NCBI GenBank assembly: GCA_029641185.1
Contig: JAPWGK010000003.1
Coordinates: 186,001-250,000, forward strand
Source: Pseudofabraea citricarpa
Taxonomy: Eukaryota; Ascomycota; Leotiomycetes; Helotiales; Dermateaceae
Reading direction: 5' to 3'
Length of the DNA: 64,000 bases
Below, piece by piece: positions 11,985 to 24,559 of the stretch. A model generated the notes under the pieces. The model was given only the letters and a program-made list of their open reading frames with translations, was not told the origin of the DNA and did not search any database. The translations under genes were made by a program, and so were the position numbers. The number at the start of each line of letters is the position of its first letter. The first letter of the stretch is position 1.

Positions 11985-12246
11985 TTGACATTTAGGTTAT
12001 GGTCTCAAAAATAAAAAATAAAAGGGCTAGATGGCGCTTCTGCATTTTACTTTATTTCTTCATAGAAAATACAAAATAAAGGCCAGTTTGTTTTGTTGTC
12101 TTTACGCTGAACTCTCGCCGTCTCACGACCATTTTCCTCTAATTTCCAACAATAGCATATCGTGTGCGTCAATGACAAGCGCAAAGGAAGTAAATAAGTC
12201 CTTAAGAAATTTGTTCCCACAAATCGACCAACTTCTACTCCCCCCT

Positions 12247-14264
12247 CTAATGGGCAAACCTAAAATCAAGCCTCTTATTACCCTCATCCTTGGTAGTTGC
12301 AAGGTACTCCAGCCTCTCATCCTCAGTCATGGCGTTCCAGATGGTATCTCTCTTCTTATTCTTCCATACATAATAGCTCTTAGTGAAAATAAACAAGAAG
12401 ATATTCGTAGAGACCAAAGCCACAAGGACACGATTTCCTCGCTTGTAACGTGGTGCATCATCGGCTCGATAAATGTTGGAAGCGATGATACCAGAGGCTT
12501 GGACAAACATGTTATATAGCGCCGCGGAGACAGTTCGGGACCGTACAGCATTGGAATTACGTGAGTTCCAGGCCACTATGATAGGATGTGCTATGATAAT
12601 TGGTCAGGTGCCGAATACTTATGATGGAAAAGAACAACATACCGCTTGGATAACCCATAAATACCGTCATGATTCCCCACGCAGTCCATTTATTAATCGA
12701 GTTGATATCCACGACGTAGAGATATATAACAAAAGGGAATGCCCAAATTTGACCGATCATACTCGTCAACGTCAACTCACCCCAGACCTCGGCAACATAC
12801 GTCAATGCTAGCATGTTAATCATATGAAGCACATTGCTGGGAATGACTAGTAAATTGGTGTTGAAGGTGCCGAATCCCATGCCCTTCAGCGATAAGGTGA
12901 GATACTGTTGTGGAGTAGTCATGGGTGTTTGAAAACATAAGCCGAGGATATAAAGTGGCCATAGATCATAATCGCACATACTCTTCCAAAGGAGACGAGG
13001 GGTGATGGGTTGTCGGTTGTGCATCCCGGATTTTGTCGGATCTTCGCGAATCACACGGTTAATCATGATTATTTCTTCGCTGTAGAGTCATCAGCCTCTT
13101 TATACTGAGAAGTTCTTCGATACTACGTACCGAGTTGTAAACCATCCTTTCTTGCCACGAAGTCTACTTGCTGTCTGTGTAGGACTTGGAGGCATCAAGA
13201 CGAAAGCAGCAAGACCGAATATCAACGTAATAATACCCTAGCCCAAATTAGCATGGTTTCAAACCTCTTGTCATGGTATAACATACTTCAATCATGAATA
13301 ACCATCGCCAACCAGAACGGTCATGCAAACCTCTGAGGTGAAGAAGTCCAAATGCCAAAAATGCTGCTGTAATATCCGCGACAGTCATCGCTGTCCAGAA
13401 AAACCCTAAACGTAAAGATAATTCATGGTGCTTGTAGAAGTAAGATAAATACAAGATGACCTATGAGAATATTAATTGTAGGCTGGCAACCTCATTCTGC
13501 ATATTGACTTACATCTGGAATAAATCCACCCTGAAGCAGTCCGAGGAGAGCTCTACACGCCAAGAAGCTTTCTCTCCCAGATAACCAAAATTGACCTGCA
13601 GCTACAATAGACCACAAAACCATCTGTGTTGGAATCCATCGATCAGGACCCATCCACTTAGAAACTAGTTGAGACGGTAGCTCTGCGCACAAGAAGGAAA
13701 GTTTGAAAACAGTATTCCCGAGATTGTAATCTTCTCAAATTAGCTTATACATATTTGAAGAGATCATTTATACTCGCCATTTGTGTTCATATTTAGATCC
13801 CTGAGAAAGTGATCGGTCAATGCTTGAGACAGATTCGAGCGATCCAGCTCTAAAGCCATGAACATAAAGCAAGCCCAAATCATAATCCGAACGTCGATTT
13901 TTCTGATTATTGCATTCTCTTCTCCCCATGTCCATCGTGCCGACGGATCGAATCGATGCACATTTTCCCAGTTTGCCGGAGGTTGGTATTGTTTGGCGGT
14001 ATCGGGGTCATCAAAGACTGACGGTTGTGTTGCGATTGCATGGGGATCGTATACTTTGTTTCGTTGAAACCAGAATCGTTTCTCAGCACCTGGTATTCCC
14101 AACGGAAGTGGTGCTGCTTCGACGGTGAATGTATTTATGCGTGGACCCTTTGTTTCGTTGTCTGTGTCGTCGGATGATCCTTGGGACGAAGTATTATCCA
14201 AAAGAGGATTCTCTTCTTTGGGCCTCGGCTGTAAAGGGATTACTTTCGCAAGTGCGGTCGACAT
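12247..14264 (-). CDS. MFS permease, anion:cation symporter (allantoate/nicotinate-type) family
   Basis: Six exons on the minus strand: 14264-13778, 13730-13513, 13460-13287, 13237-13131, 13079-12643 and 12590-12247, encoding 588 residues. Introns are 47-52 bp. A long hydrophilic N-terminus (about 150 residues) precedes twelve predicted membrane helices. Family landmarks are [10 protein letters not shown] after helix 1, [26 protein letters not shown] and [10 protein letters not shown]. This places it with Dal5/Tna1/Liz1-type organic-anion transporters of the plasma membrane. The substrate is not inferable. Intron 1 (13777-13731) appears to start with GC (GCGAGT): a GT donor two to four bases away would shift the frame, while GC restores the conserved [10 protein letters not shown] reading. 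Start ATG at 14264 is the first in the frame. Its 3' end faces the membrane-protein gene 262 bp away. Confidence 0.9.
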
Positions 14265-15576
14265 GATTGCGGTTCAATGCCACACTGCTTGGAGGGCTTT
14301 GAGCAGTTTTCACATTAATTGAATTTGAAGATATTCGGTCAGAATATATATTTCTTGACTTGCAGGAGCTAGAATGTAAAAAGAAAATTCGGGGTCCCCC
14401 GTTTTCCGGGACCTTGTTCACGAAGATAACGCACTGTAGTGGCAACCCAAGACATACGTGATATATGGCTGGTATCACAGTACAAAAATACTCCACCCTT
14501 ATAAGCAAGCCATCGGAGAATATGACCAGAACGCAAAGATTTGCGATGACATCCACGCCACTATTGTAGATTCTTAGCCATGCAAGTTTCTGCACACGGG
14601 ATGCACTCCCACGAAAAGTACGAAATCGGATCAAACGACATACATTTACAATATTTCGGGACCTGGATATCCAGAATTTTGCGGTAAAGCCAAGCTATCG
14701 CGACTTTACCATTAAGATTGGCGTGATTTGATCATCCCTCCAATCTCAAGATCTAAGGAAGCGAGCAAAGAACGAAAGTAGCATGGTCTTGCCAGCATAA
14801 TCGCTTCTAGATTCAGCCATATTCAAGCCCCCCAGTCTGCTTTTTCTAGTTCTAATTACCCCCCACGTATCTCATGCTGGAGAAAGATGAGGAGGGGAGA
14901 GATAAGTGAGCATATACTCGTTTCACGTGACGTCGCTTAACAAAACTGGAAGACGCCATTCTCTTCGTCATTTGCATCACAATTTGTTATCTTACGAACT
15001 AATCAGTTTCTCATGGTGGCTTTAGTGATATGCTGTGATTATTTCATATAGGTGCCTCTTGACAATCGCATCACAAGCCAGCGATAACCACAAAAGTTAC
15101 CAACCACGATTAGTATGATCCATCCTTTGATTGGCACGATACGGGACATCCCCGCGCGCACGCAACCCGATAGTGAAGTTTCACCATATCCCTTCCACGA
15201 GAGTTGTCCCAGACATGCAGCTTGACTTCGCATATGGAAGAGTATCTAACCCCATTAGTTACGCCGAGAACACAACCATGGACGGTTAAGAGATCCGGAA
15301 TTTCAATGGTCAATACTTACCCCTCATGAGCTCATACCTGGTGTCTTTGATGCAATAAGCAACCACTTCCCTATGGTATCAAGACCCCATCTATGCAGCG
15401 ATCAATTTTGAACCACCACAATCAGTTCTCAGATACATAATGGATGGCTTGCTCTCACGGATTTTGCTTCGCAATTTGCACGACTTCTTTTGGGCCAGCT
15501 ATTCCCCGAGAGAGAACTCTATACACCATATCAATAACCTGCAAGAGACTGAAGAACAAGTAAAGATTATCCCAGC
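14265..15576. other. Divergent intergenic region between permease and dioxygenase genes
   Basis: About 1.3 kb lies between two divergent start codons. It probably contains both promoters. Minus-strand open frames near 14194-14634 and 15039-15313 are short, overlap the permease start or lack family similarity, and are not called. Confidence 0.55.
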
Positions 15577-16875
15577 ATGGCGCCCTCGGTCACCGAAAGT
15601 GTAGCTCAATCAACCGAGCACATCCAAGAAAAATTGGCTTCGCTTGGCACCAAAGAAGAAGCCGAAGTAAAGGAACCCGAAGTGAAGGAAACCGAAGCCC
15701 CTGCCGTTCAAGCCCCCTCAAACAAGTCTAGAAATGAGGCTCCTTTGAAGCTCAGTGGTGCTCTTGATAACTTTGAGAGTTTTGATGTCACTCCAATAAT
15801 TGGCCGAGAGTTTGCTGGAGTCAATCTCGCGAAGTGGCTCAGAGCTCCTAACTCTGACGACCTTATCAGAGACTTGGCAATCACAAGTAATTACTCAGTA
15901 GTCTTGTTCGTTAAGTCAAAACTAACATTAAGGTCGCAGTCTCGCAGCGCGGAGTTGTTTTCTTCCGTAAACAAGACGACATCACCAACGATCTTCAGAA
16001 GGAACTTGTCCAACGCCTTGGAGAACTGTCTGGAAAACCAGCGTCTTCCGGGTTACATATACATCCCGTATCAAACTCCGGTCGGGAACTCGGAGGAAAC
16101 GACGACGAGATTAGCGTCATATCCTCTGAGCAAGCAAAGAAAATCTACAATGTTTTGAACAGTCAATCCGAAAAGAAGCAAAGTAGCAAGGAGGTGTGGC
16201 ATTCAGATATCACTTTCGAGCCAATTCCAAGTGATTACGCGTTGCTTCGTCTCACCCAGTTGCCAAAGACCGGTGGTGGTAAGCGATATGCTATTTCTGA
16301 ATGGAGCTCGGCTAACTTCCGTAGACACTCTTTGGGCTTCAGGATATGAAGTATACGACAGGATTTCTACTCCCGTACAGAAGTTCCTAGACACTCTGAC
16401 TGCAACATACGCACAGCCTAGATTCAACGAGGCTGCAGAAAAGAATGGATTTAAGATTTACTCGGCACCTCGAGGCGCACCAGAAAACGTCGGTGAGGTT
16501 CTCGAGGCCATTCACCCCGTCGTCCGCACCAATCCCGTGACTGGTTGGAAATCCATTTTCTCGCTTGGACACCACGTACAGCGTATCAATGGACTAACTG
16601 AGGGCGAGAGCAAGGGATTGCTCGATTGGTTCTTGAGGCTCGTGGTTGATAACCATGATCTTCAAGTACGACACAGATGGCAGAACGCAAATGATCTCGC
16701 TATCTGGGATAACAGAAGTGTCTATCATGCTGCGACTCCTGATTATTTGCATCAGGGTCTTGGAGAGCGTACTGGACAGCGTGCTGTTAGTTTGGGCGAG
16801 AGACCATATTTTGATCCCAACAGTACTTCCAGAAGAGAGGCTTTGGAGGCAGAGAAGGAAGCGGTAAAGCAGTAA
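15577..16875 (+). CDS. TauD/TfdA-type Fe(II)/2-oxoglutarate dioxygenase
   Basis: Three exons: 15577-15886, 15940-16278 and 16325-16875, encoding 399 residues. Introns are 53 and 46 bp. After an Ala/Glu-rich N-terminal tail (about 60 residues) comes the TauD fold. The metal-binding facial triad is visible as His191-x-Asp193 in VWHSDITF and distal His351 in SVYHAATPDY. A C-terminal GERTGQRAVSLGERP segment supplies the 2-oxoglutarate-binding arginine. The ISQRGVVFFRKQ start of the core is also typical. Members of this fungal group oxidise sulfonates, 2,4-D-like ethers or other small acids, often to release sulfite or an aldehyde; which one applies here cannot be told. For intron 1, an AG nine bases upstream of the chosen acceptor would break the conserved ISQRG reading. 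Divergent from the MFS permease, with which it might share a role in assimilating an organic acid; that link is inference. Confidence 0.9.
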
Positions 16876-18987
16876 AGTTTGATTAGGATACTTACTAAAT
16901 ACTCTGTACTTAAATACCTCCATGCGAATACAGTAACTAGAGACTTTGCTATGAAATTTGATACGTCACTTAATTCCAGAAATAAATCATCTACATCAAT
17001 GATAGTCTGGCTTTGAATTCTCAAAATAGTCTACCTTTGAAAGAGTTGTGGTAAGCAGAGAAGTAAAAGATTCGATATATGGATATAGTATACCACATGC
17101 TCTTATTCTATTTTGGTTGAATGGGTAGCTGGGAATTAAAATAGATAACAAGCATGCAATTACTATGAATCCACTTCTCAAGAAGCGGTTAGTTTTTGAA
17201 GGTATAAGTGTAGCAAGCAAAATAAGCGAGCTTGAATCTAGCCACGAACGACAACTTGAAACCAAAAGACAAGCGATGCTATTTCTATTTCTATGGAAGA
17301 GGATCTTCATGGATAAGACAAACAAAACACTTTGAGCCTCAATGCCAGATACAACAGATACCAAAAATAACCGACCTGGTAAGTTAGAACCAAAAATAAT
17401 CGCTTTCCCACAGGACGAGGGAAACGCAAAAGACACAACAAGCCTCGCCACGGAATCTTTCGGAATCTATGATCTCTTCATCCGATATCCTATTATTCTC
17501 GCTAAAAACAAAAAGCTCCAAGAAGTCTTTGCGACCGAGCATGAAAGAGCCAAGAGAATAGTAGCCTTCATATTAACGCGAACATAAGAACCGAGCGCTT
17601 GTACGTGATGACTCCGACCTCTTGTCTTCTTGTCATCTTTTGCGAAGCTTTTCTCTCGTCGGCTTGGCTTCGCGGGAGGGGCGCTTTTTTTGCTCTCTTG
17701 CTTTTCGGAGGTTTATGCGAACCGAACCTGGTTGCGAAGATTTTCTTTGGCTTGACAGCTTGGCGAGGGAAGGTAGATGCGGATCCGTGATGTTAAGAAT
17801 TTTACGTAGTTTTGGTGGTGGAATTAGAAGATTTTTCTGGGGAGAAAGCGGCATATCTCTAGTTCTGCTAAGTTCTGCAAGAATTAGCTTAGAACGAACC
17901 ATAATTTTGTTGCTCGCTTCAATAAATCCTATTCGTTTTCCCCGGGTTTATTGTCGATTTGAATTCCTCATGATCATACCCGCAGCCTCTGAGTTTCTCC
18001 CTTGATATCTCTATACTAATCCCTTTCCTCCAAGCCATTCTCAGCCACAAATTCGCAAACAGCCCTTCTCAAGATCCTAACATCTAGAAGACCAAAAAAG
18101 AAGAGAAGAAAAAATCGAATCCTCGCAACATTCTCCCCCGCCCAATCAACCCATCCTTATGCCCTTCATCCGCGACCGCGTCATCATTGACATACTCTTC
18201 CTTTCCGAAGACGAGGCTTCGAGAATGTGGAGTGTTCACACAGTATGCGTTTCGTTTGAGAAATGTTTCGTTTCCTGCCCTCAGTCTCGACCAAGTACGG
18301 CGTGTACGGGTGCCGGGTTCGGTTCGGGAACTTTTAATTATAAAGTTTCTTTTTTGTCTTTTGGGTGTTTGCTTCCGAGGCGTACGTGCGTCAGCAACTT
18401 AAACCTTCTCGCCAAGCCTTTGGTGGCGCACCGGTGAAGTCTTGGGAGTTGGTGTCGGCTTGGCTGATGGATGAATGGCCGTTATCTGACAGACGTCCTT
18501 GGCGACCGTTGTTTTGACGTGATAGGAAGAACGGAAGAGAAACCTGTGGAGGCTTAATAGCAGAAAGTTAGCTAACGGATTAAGAGATTCCTCATCAAAG
18601 GAATACTGACCTCTGAACAAGGGACTTTTATGTAGTAGAGAAGAGGATACTTAGGATTTTGAATTGAGAATGGTTCAGTCACAGGGAAAAGCAAGAAGAA
18701 CCAATATTTTTGATCAGACATCAAATTTTAAGGAAAGTATAAAGTCAATTCACTATTGACTAGTTATGTAACAACCCGCCTGCCTCCTAAGGAACGACTG
18801 AATCCCAGATTCCTGCCATCCCCAGTAAGAAAGCCCACCACAAGAATAGAATATAAAAGAGGAAAAAAATATTGACAAGCAAAAGCACCACTGTCTGCCA
18901 CTGAAAAGGCAACTCGCAAAAACGTTATTATCAAGTGGTATAGTCTCTATGAACACCAAGCTTCTGTGCAACCATCAAAGAGAAAAT
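16876..18987. other. Intergenic, no gene recognised
   Basis: Roughly 2.1 kb between the 3' ends of the dioxygenase (plus) and the Gas1/MAS1-like gene (minus). Short open frames (17342-17587 plus, 16996-17451 minus) show no domain and no plausible exon partners. Confidence 0.55.
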
Positions 18988-19902
18988 TTACTCCTTGTCG
19001 GCAAGAGCACGAGCGAAGCGGCGCTTGCTGAGGTTGTACTCGATAGCACGCTTCTTGGCAGCTGGGGATTGGGTGAATGCAACGGATCCACCGAATGGGC
19101 CTGCAAGAGCAGCGTTCTGGAGCTTGGCAACGCAGACGTTGGAAGCACCACCAGCAGAGCCGGAGCAGGTCATGCCAGCTGGCATCTGGATGGCGACTGG
19201 GAAGTCCATGGTGGAGGCAGCAGAGAGACCGCCAATGCCGATACCTGGAACGTTCTGGGTGACCTCAGCGGTCTTGAAAGCAGCTGGGTCGGTTCCTCCG
19301 GAGGTAGCATCAACCATTGCGGTCAATGGTCCAGCTCCGTCCTGGTTGACCTGGTGGAAGGTCATCTCAACAGTTCCGGCATCGGTGGTGGTGGGCATGC
19401 CCATGGCAGCTCCCATACCAGTTGCGGCCTTGACACCAGTCTCGGAGGTACCCTTGGGGGTCTTGGCTCCACCGTTGGCAGCACGGCTGACGAGGCTGCG
19501 GCGGAGGACGTTGGCTGCGTGGATCTCACGGGCCATCTTGACTGCGGTGGTGTTTGCGGATGCGCCATCCATGAACATGGAGATCATCTTGGAGGCATCG
19601 ACTGGGCCGGTGGCAGTGCGGCCAAGAGCGGAGGCCTTGCTGGTTCCGAGCTCTTTGTCACGGATGATGGAGGTATCGGCCTCAGATCCGCATGCTGGGG
19701 AAGCGCAATCACGGGGAGTTCCATCAGCGACTAGAAGGATTGTTAGTAGCTGTAAGCGATGAGGAAGATGATGAGATGGCAGCTTACCGGAAAGAGCTGG
19801 CATGGTTACGGCATTGGCACCCTTGACCTCGGTGATGACACCGTGAGCAAAGACGTTGGTGGCGGCAAAGGCCACAATGAGTGCTGCTGATGAGTATTGC
19901 AT
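18988..19902 (-). CDS. Gas1/MAS1-like (Egh16-type) secreted protein
   Basis: Two exons, 19902-19788 and 19730-18988, encode 285 residues. The 57-bp intron (GTAAGC..TTCTAG) is free of in-frame stops, so an unspliced frame also reads through, but splicing restores the ALSVADGTPRD junction typical of the family. A signal peptide (MQYSSAALIVAFAATNVFA) is cleaved before HGVITEVKG. The Gly/Ala/Thr-rich body contains paired cysteines (DCASPACG, MTCSGSAGGASNVCV), and the chain ends with a basic tail. Relatives include Magnaporthe Gas1/Gas2/MAS1-type proteins and powdery-mildew Egh16, which are expressed in infection structures. The biochemical role is unknown. Codon choice is strongly biased to C-ending codons, which usually marks high expression. 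The antisense strand stays open for over 250 codons only because of that bias. Confidence 0.85.
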   Translation of the reverse strand: MQYSSAALIVAFAATNVFAHGVITEVKGANAVTMPALSGKLPSHHLPHRLQLLTILLVADGTPRDCASPACGSEADTSIIRDKELGTSKASALGRTATGPVDASKMISMFMDGASANTTAVKMAREIHAANVLRRSLVSRAANGGAKTPKGTSETGVKAATGMGAAMGMPTTTDAGTVEMTFHQVNQDGAGPLTAMVDATSGGTDPAAFKTAEVTQNVPGIGIGGLSAASTMDFPVAIQMPAGMTCSGSAGGASNVCVAKLQNAALAGPFGGSVAFTQSPAAKKRAIEYNLSKRRFARALADKE

Positions 19903-22900
19903 CTTGAATATGTGTGGGATTCTGAAAGATCGGAAGAGATGGGTATGAAGGAATGATAAGAAGTTGGTTGTTTGAATGCGACCGGCGCCGAACTAGATGT
20001 AGAAAGAAGAAAATTAAAAAGGTAAAGAAGAAGATGAAGATGCAGATGCTGATGATAAAAAAGAAGACTTTGAATAGGATCCTACGAGGCTCTTATAGTA
20101 ATTCCACCCCCAAGCCTTTTAGAAAGTCTTGGAAAGCTTGGTCTTTCCAAAGACCGGATGCCGGGGCTTGGTACTGCTGGCCCAGCCTTCTGACGTTCAA
20201 CGACGAACTAACGCTGGTGTTTGGAAACCTTTCCTCTCGGCCAGAAATTTGGTGATACTGCTCCGAGACGAGTGCGGCATCTGACCGCCGTATCCACAAA
20301 TCAGCAGAAAACCAAGGCTGTGCAGAGGTAGAATTCTGGTCTAGACGAAAGAAATTTGCGATTGGACCTTCTGCGGAAAGACAGAAAAACATGTGGATCA
20401 CTTGCTCCAGCTGGACGGTTCGCTGTATCAAAAAGCGCTGACCACAACAACAACCTTTTCCAGTGATGCGAGAGGCCAACTTAACGAACACGATCATGCG
20501 TTTCCAGGATAAAGCTGTGAGGTTGGTGGATCCTCAGTGATCACTGGCAGATCGAACTATCAGTCTTGTCCCGCGTATCTAAGGCTGAGGCTCTGCACGT
20601 TTGAGTCTTGGCTCATATTGGCAGGCCTTGGTATTCCTTGGGACCAAACATGGCGGATTATTGGATCTCTGATGTTTCTTCGGAACATAACCGAGCGAGA
20701 CCCTGTATCGGCAGTGTCTCTGTGTTTCGATGTGCCGTCGAGGATGATTTGAGTTACGGCGATCCTCAAACAAGGCCCTCGTCATGTAGACGAGCCATGT
20801 CCTTGACAAAGGCGAATGAAGGAGATCATAGTTTCTCGGGAGATATCACAGCCAGGGCCAGAAGGACCCAATGAGAAGCTGTGGCAGCTCCCGAGGACGT
20901 CGATCTTGGGGTTTGGACTCGCAAATTGATCCCAATGGGTAATTCTGACGCTCGGTGCCACGTTTTGGAACAGTCGCCTGTAGCATCATGTCGACACAGC
21001 CACCCACACAAACCGCAACTTTGTCCACGAGCAGCCTCAATATCGAATTTCTCTTGACATCTAGACACAATCCGGTGTTTTCTCAGCGTGTCCGCAAAAT
21101 CCGTATCCAAATCCAGAGCCTAATGCACTTCAGCTGACTAGGCGAGCGTGTCAAGGAGAAGAAGTCGTCTTGTGGCCATAGCGATTCGACGCGCTCAGCA
21201 TGTTCAGATGACGCTTGGAGCTGGCGGTTTGTGACAGTCCCGTTTATGCTGTTTTGGCGCTTTTTGCTGCGCGCTTGGCTTCCTTGTTGATTTTGCTGAT
21301 GTCAATGACTCCTTTGACAGGTGTGCATAGATCGCAAGGACGAAGTTGTTGACGGAGCTGTGTGGTTGAATGTTTCAAGGGATGGCGGTCGTCGAGATAG
21401 GCTTAGACAAAGTAACGAGGCGCGGCCCGCAGACTCGGCTCTGGAGGCGGAGCACGTGTGGAGGTCGGAAGATCTTGACACGAAAGGGGACAGGTCTGGT
21501 CACGTGGCTCTACTGTCCTGATGAGGAACGTCTCATCTTGCTTCCAGTCCATTCTTTTGCGCCACAACACGACTCTCTGCTCCTCAAAATTTCTCCGCAG
21601 GACAGGGCGAGGGCGACAGACTGCACGGGAGTACAACTACTGCATGATGAAGCTTATACTGCACCGGTACTCTGACGTGCATGGCTGGAGCAAAACTGTT
21701 TGGTTGTTTGTATGAGGCCGAGTCATTGTGCTGTCCATACAAACCATACACCAGATCTGCTCCGGGATACGCATCAAACACGTCGCACTAGTGCCACTCC
21801 CGAGTACGATGATTTGCCTTGTAGGATCAACTCACCACGTTCCTGGCCATCATACATGGCGATCATACATTTTGCATTCAGCCTCAAAGTCATCTTTCAT
21901 CCGCAACTATGTCCATTTTGAGTACAACTTACGATGTCGGCGTCTCTGCGGTCGATACTATCTTAAGATTCAATCCCGAATGAAGATTTACGCGCAGCAT
22001 GGCCAACTCTTGGGACTGAAATTCTCTGTTGAGGAACGAGCTTCACCGAAGGAGCAGATTTTCAGGGAGCTGTTCTATTCTCTTGCGATTCAATGGGGAA
22101 GAGACTGACCATTGAAGTTTCTCTACAAATTACGATACTTCAGAAATCGAAATCGAATTACAGTCTCTCTATTCTGGTTGCGCGTGCGGGATCTACCTTC
22201 ATCCGTCTCTGGATTCTAAGATTCACGCTATCTTAACCACAACACAAAGTCGTCCCAAAATCTTCTCTTTGTGATAATAACAAAACATAGACTGACAACG
22301 GAAGATATCTCGACAACAGCATGATAATCTCATTCTACGTCGGCGAAAAGAAATCCCGCTTTTCCTTAAAGAGATAAAAAGGCAACAAACACAGCTCCTT
22401 AGTCCCTCGACAGCTGGCCTCACCAAGGTGTTTTCGAACGATGAACTACACAATCCCCTTTGACCCATACCTTGGTCAGCCCATGTTATTGAGCACCATT
22501 ATTTGGCATTACCTCCAGCCATCTACAAGATCTATGTTCAGAAGCTAGTTTACTGCCTAGATTTTTAGGGAAACTGGCGAGATGTCAATTTTGAGAAACT
22601 CGCATCACCATACTATACTGGAAATTCTACAGGAACACCATGCTATACTGTTAGAGGCACTATCTGTCGCAGATTTTCTTATTTGGAAAACCGTCAATTG
22701 CACCAGCTGGAATTTTCGCGAATTCTTTTTCTTTATTCATTTTTTTATTTTTTTATTTTTATACAACACGTATCCGACATTCGCAGCATCTTTCTCGCGT
22801 CCTTGAAATACATACTCCTCCATTGGGCTAAATTTTGAACGAGATATTGTAGTTGATGAAACTCCAGTGATCTATTGGTAGATAAACTGGTCGTTCAATA

Positions 22901-24559
22901 CTGCTTCACATCACCTTGCGATAGCCCGGAGGGATGACCACTTCAATCGCTTGTTTATTTATTTATACGTAAGCATTGTGGTTCAAATTTTCGATTTCCT
23001 AAGCACGGTAGTCTACTAGCACTTCATGTTTTTCCATTCATATTGATTTGTGTACTAACGAAAGAACTCTTCTTGGAACAAATAATTCGGACCAACCGCC
23101 TCTTTTTATCTTTGAATTCCTATCTTGTGGTTCAACCTTCTCAATTAGTATCTCTGCAAGCCGCTTCTCTCTGGTTCTCGTCTTCTTTCAGCAGGGCGCT
23201 TCCTGGGAGGAAAAGTGAAAAGCTGGGATTTTGGGCGTTTCCGCACAAGAGGCTTCAAATTTTGTCGGCCATGGAAGCCTGATACAGTAAAATTTCAGAA
23301 TTTACTGCTAGAAATAATGGATCGCTGGACTTACATGGTCTCCGTTTGGTCCTGTAAACGGTGAACTTTCGGCATCTCCAGTAACTACAATACCTCATAT
23401 CTGCTGGCATCCAACTCTTCAACCTTTGATACAACATCTCCCCATTAAAACAAGGACAGTGTTGAGCGCACCTTCTGCGGTGAACTGTTATATTTCTACA
23501 ACTCTTCCTGGGATCTCTTGCCCAGCTGTTTTTCTTGTAGGTTTCTGGATTCCGCCGGATGAATTCTTCACGACTCGTGGCATGACAGTCCTCGCGTGGA
23601 TGCAGGATGAGAAAACTAAATGGTCTATGCAATTCCTCGTTTGTCATCGGCCAAGGATTTGTGAGGTAAGAGCAAAGTTTTGATTCGGAAGGTCTTAGTA
23701 GGGATAAATGTGACAGGGTCATCTTGATGCTGTACATGTACTTGCTGCGAGACAGGATTAGCTGGATTGGCTATTTGAGAGACGTCAACGCTTACCATGT
23801 TAGTCGAAGACATATCTGATCGTTGACATCCAGTTTTGACAATATAAGAGAATGAATCTCGGTTGGAAACAGAGGGAAAAGTGAGAAGGTCGCCATCCTT
23901 TCTTAAGACAAAGTCACACGACAACTTGCACGAGTTGGCGAATATAGAACTTGCGTTACATCTTACACGAAGAAATGCTACCATCTCTTCATGTATTCTA
24001 TGGGCCGCTTTGACTCATCTCTTACCGCCACTCTTAGCTTTCAGGCCCCAGATTGAGCTAAGCAGGCAGCAGTCACCAAACATGAGGACCTCAAAAGTCT
24101 GTCTGAGAAAGGCTATTCTGGTTCAATTATACTCATCCGAATCCATTTTGAACAACAGGGAAGATGATAGTTGAGCAAACTATAGCGAAAAGTAAGGCGG
24201 AAGCAATGGCTTACTACGGATTCGGAAAATCGCTAGCTAGGGATTAGCCTTCCAAAGACGACGACATGATACTCGGACGGATTTAACAACCAGTCCAAAC
24301 TTTCGGGCTTTTTCATGACAGCGAGATTCGCGAAAGAATCATTTTTGACTCGGAAAATCGAGGATGAAGGATATGGCCAGTGGAGATAACAGTTCTCGCT
24401 ATCCACTATCGCCGAAACGCCGAAACAAGTAATGAAGTCATGATGAAATAGCTTTTTTCGGCACTTTTTGTTCAAAAAATAGGTATAAATTCTCCCCTGG
24501 GTGTTCTTGTCTTCCACCAAATATACCATTGTCCAATTACCCGACCCTCTACCTCCATC
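19903..24559. other. 4.6 kb gene-poor tract
   Basis: No open frame shows domains, signal peptides with cysteine patterns, or exons that splice into a known family. It starts with the likely promoter of the Gas1/MAS1-like gene and ends with that of the SDR gene. Purine-rich sequence (19995-20070) and T-rich sequence (22730-22770) are present. A small unannotated gene or non-coding RNA cannot be excluded. Confidence 0.5.
24484..24490 (+). promoter_or_regulatory. TATA box of the SDR gene
   Basis: TATAAAT begins 76 bp upstream of the ATG at 24560, followed by a C/T-rich leader (TCTCCCC and later pyrimidine tracts), a normal fungal core promoter layout. Confidence 0.5.

Noticed and set aside
14194..14634. 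146-codon minus-strand frame overlapping the permease start
   Set aside because: Overlaps the permease N-terminus in another frame and shows no domain; more likely 5' leader and promoter.
16996..17451. 151-codon minus-strand frame
   Set aside because: Composition is hydrophobic/Ser-rich without recognisable features, and no partner exons.
18949..19762. Two long plus-strand open frames (about 255-261 codons) opposite the Gas1/MAS1-like gene
   Set aside because: They are antisense shadows of a strongly codon-biased gene; repetitive Gly/Ser composition, no domain, no promoter.
20093..20497. 134-codon minus-strand frame
   Set aside because: No family resemblance, no signal peptide, no splice partners.
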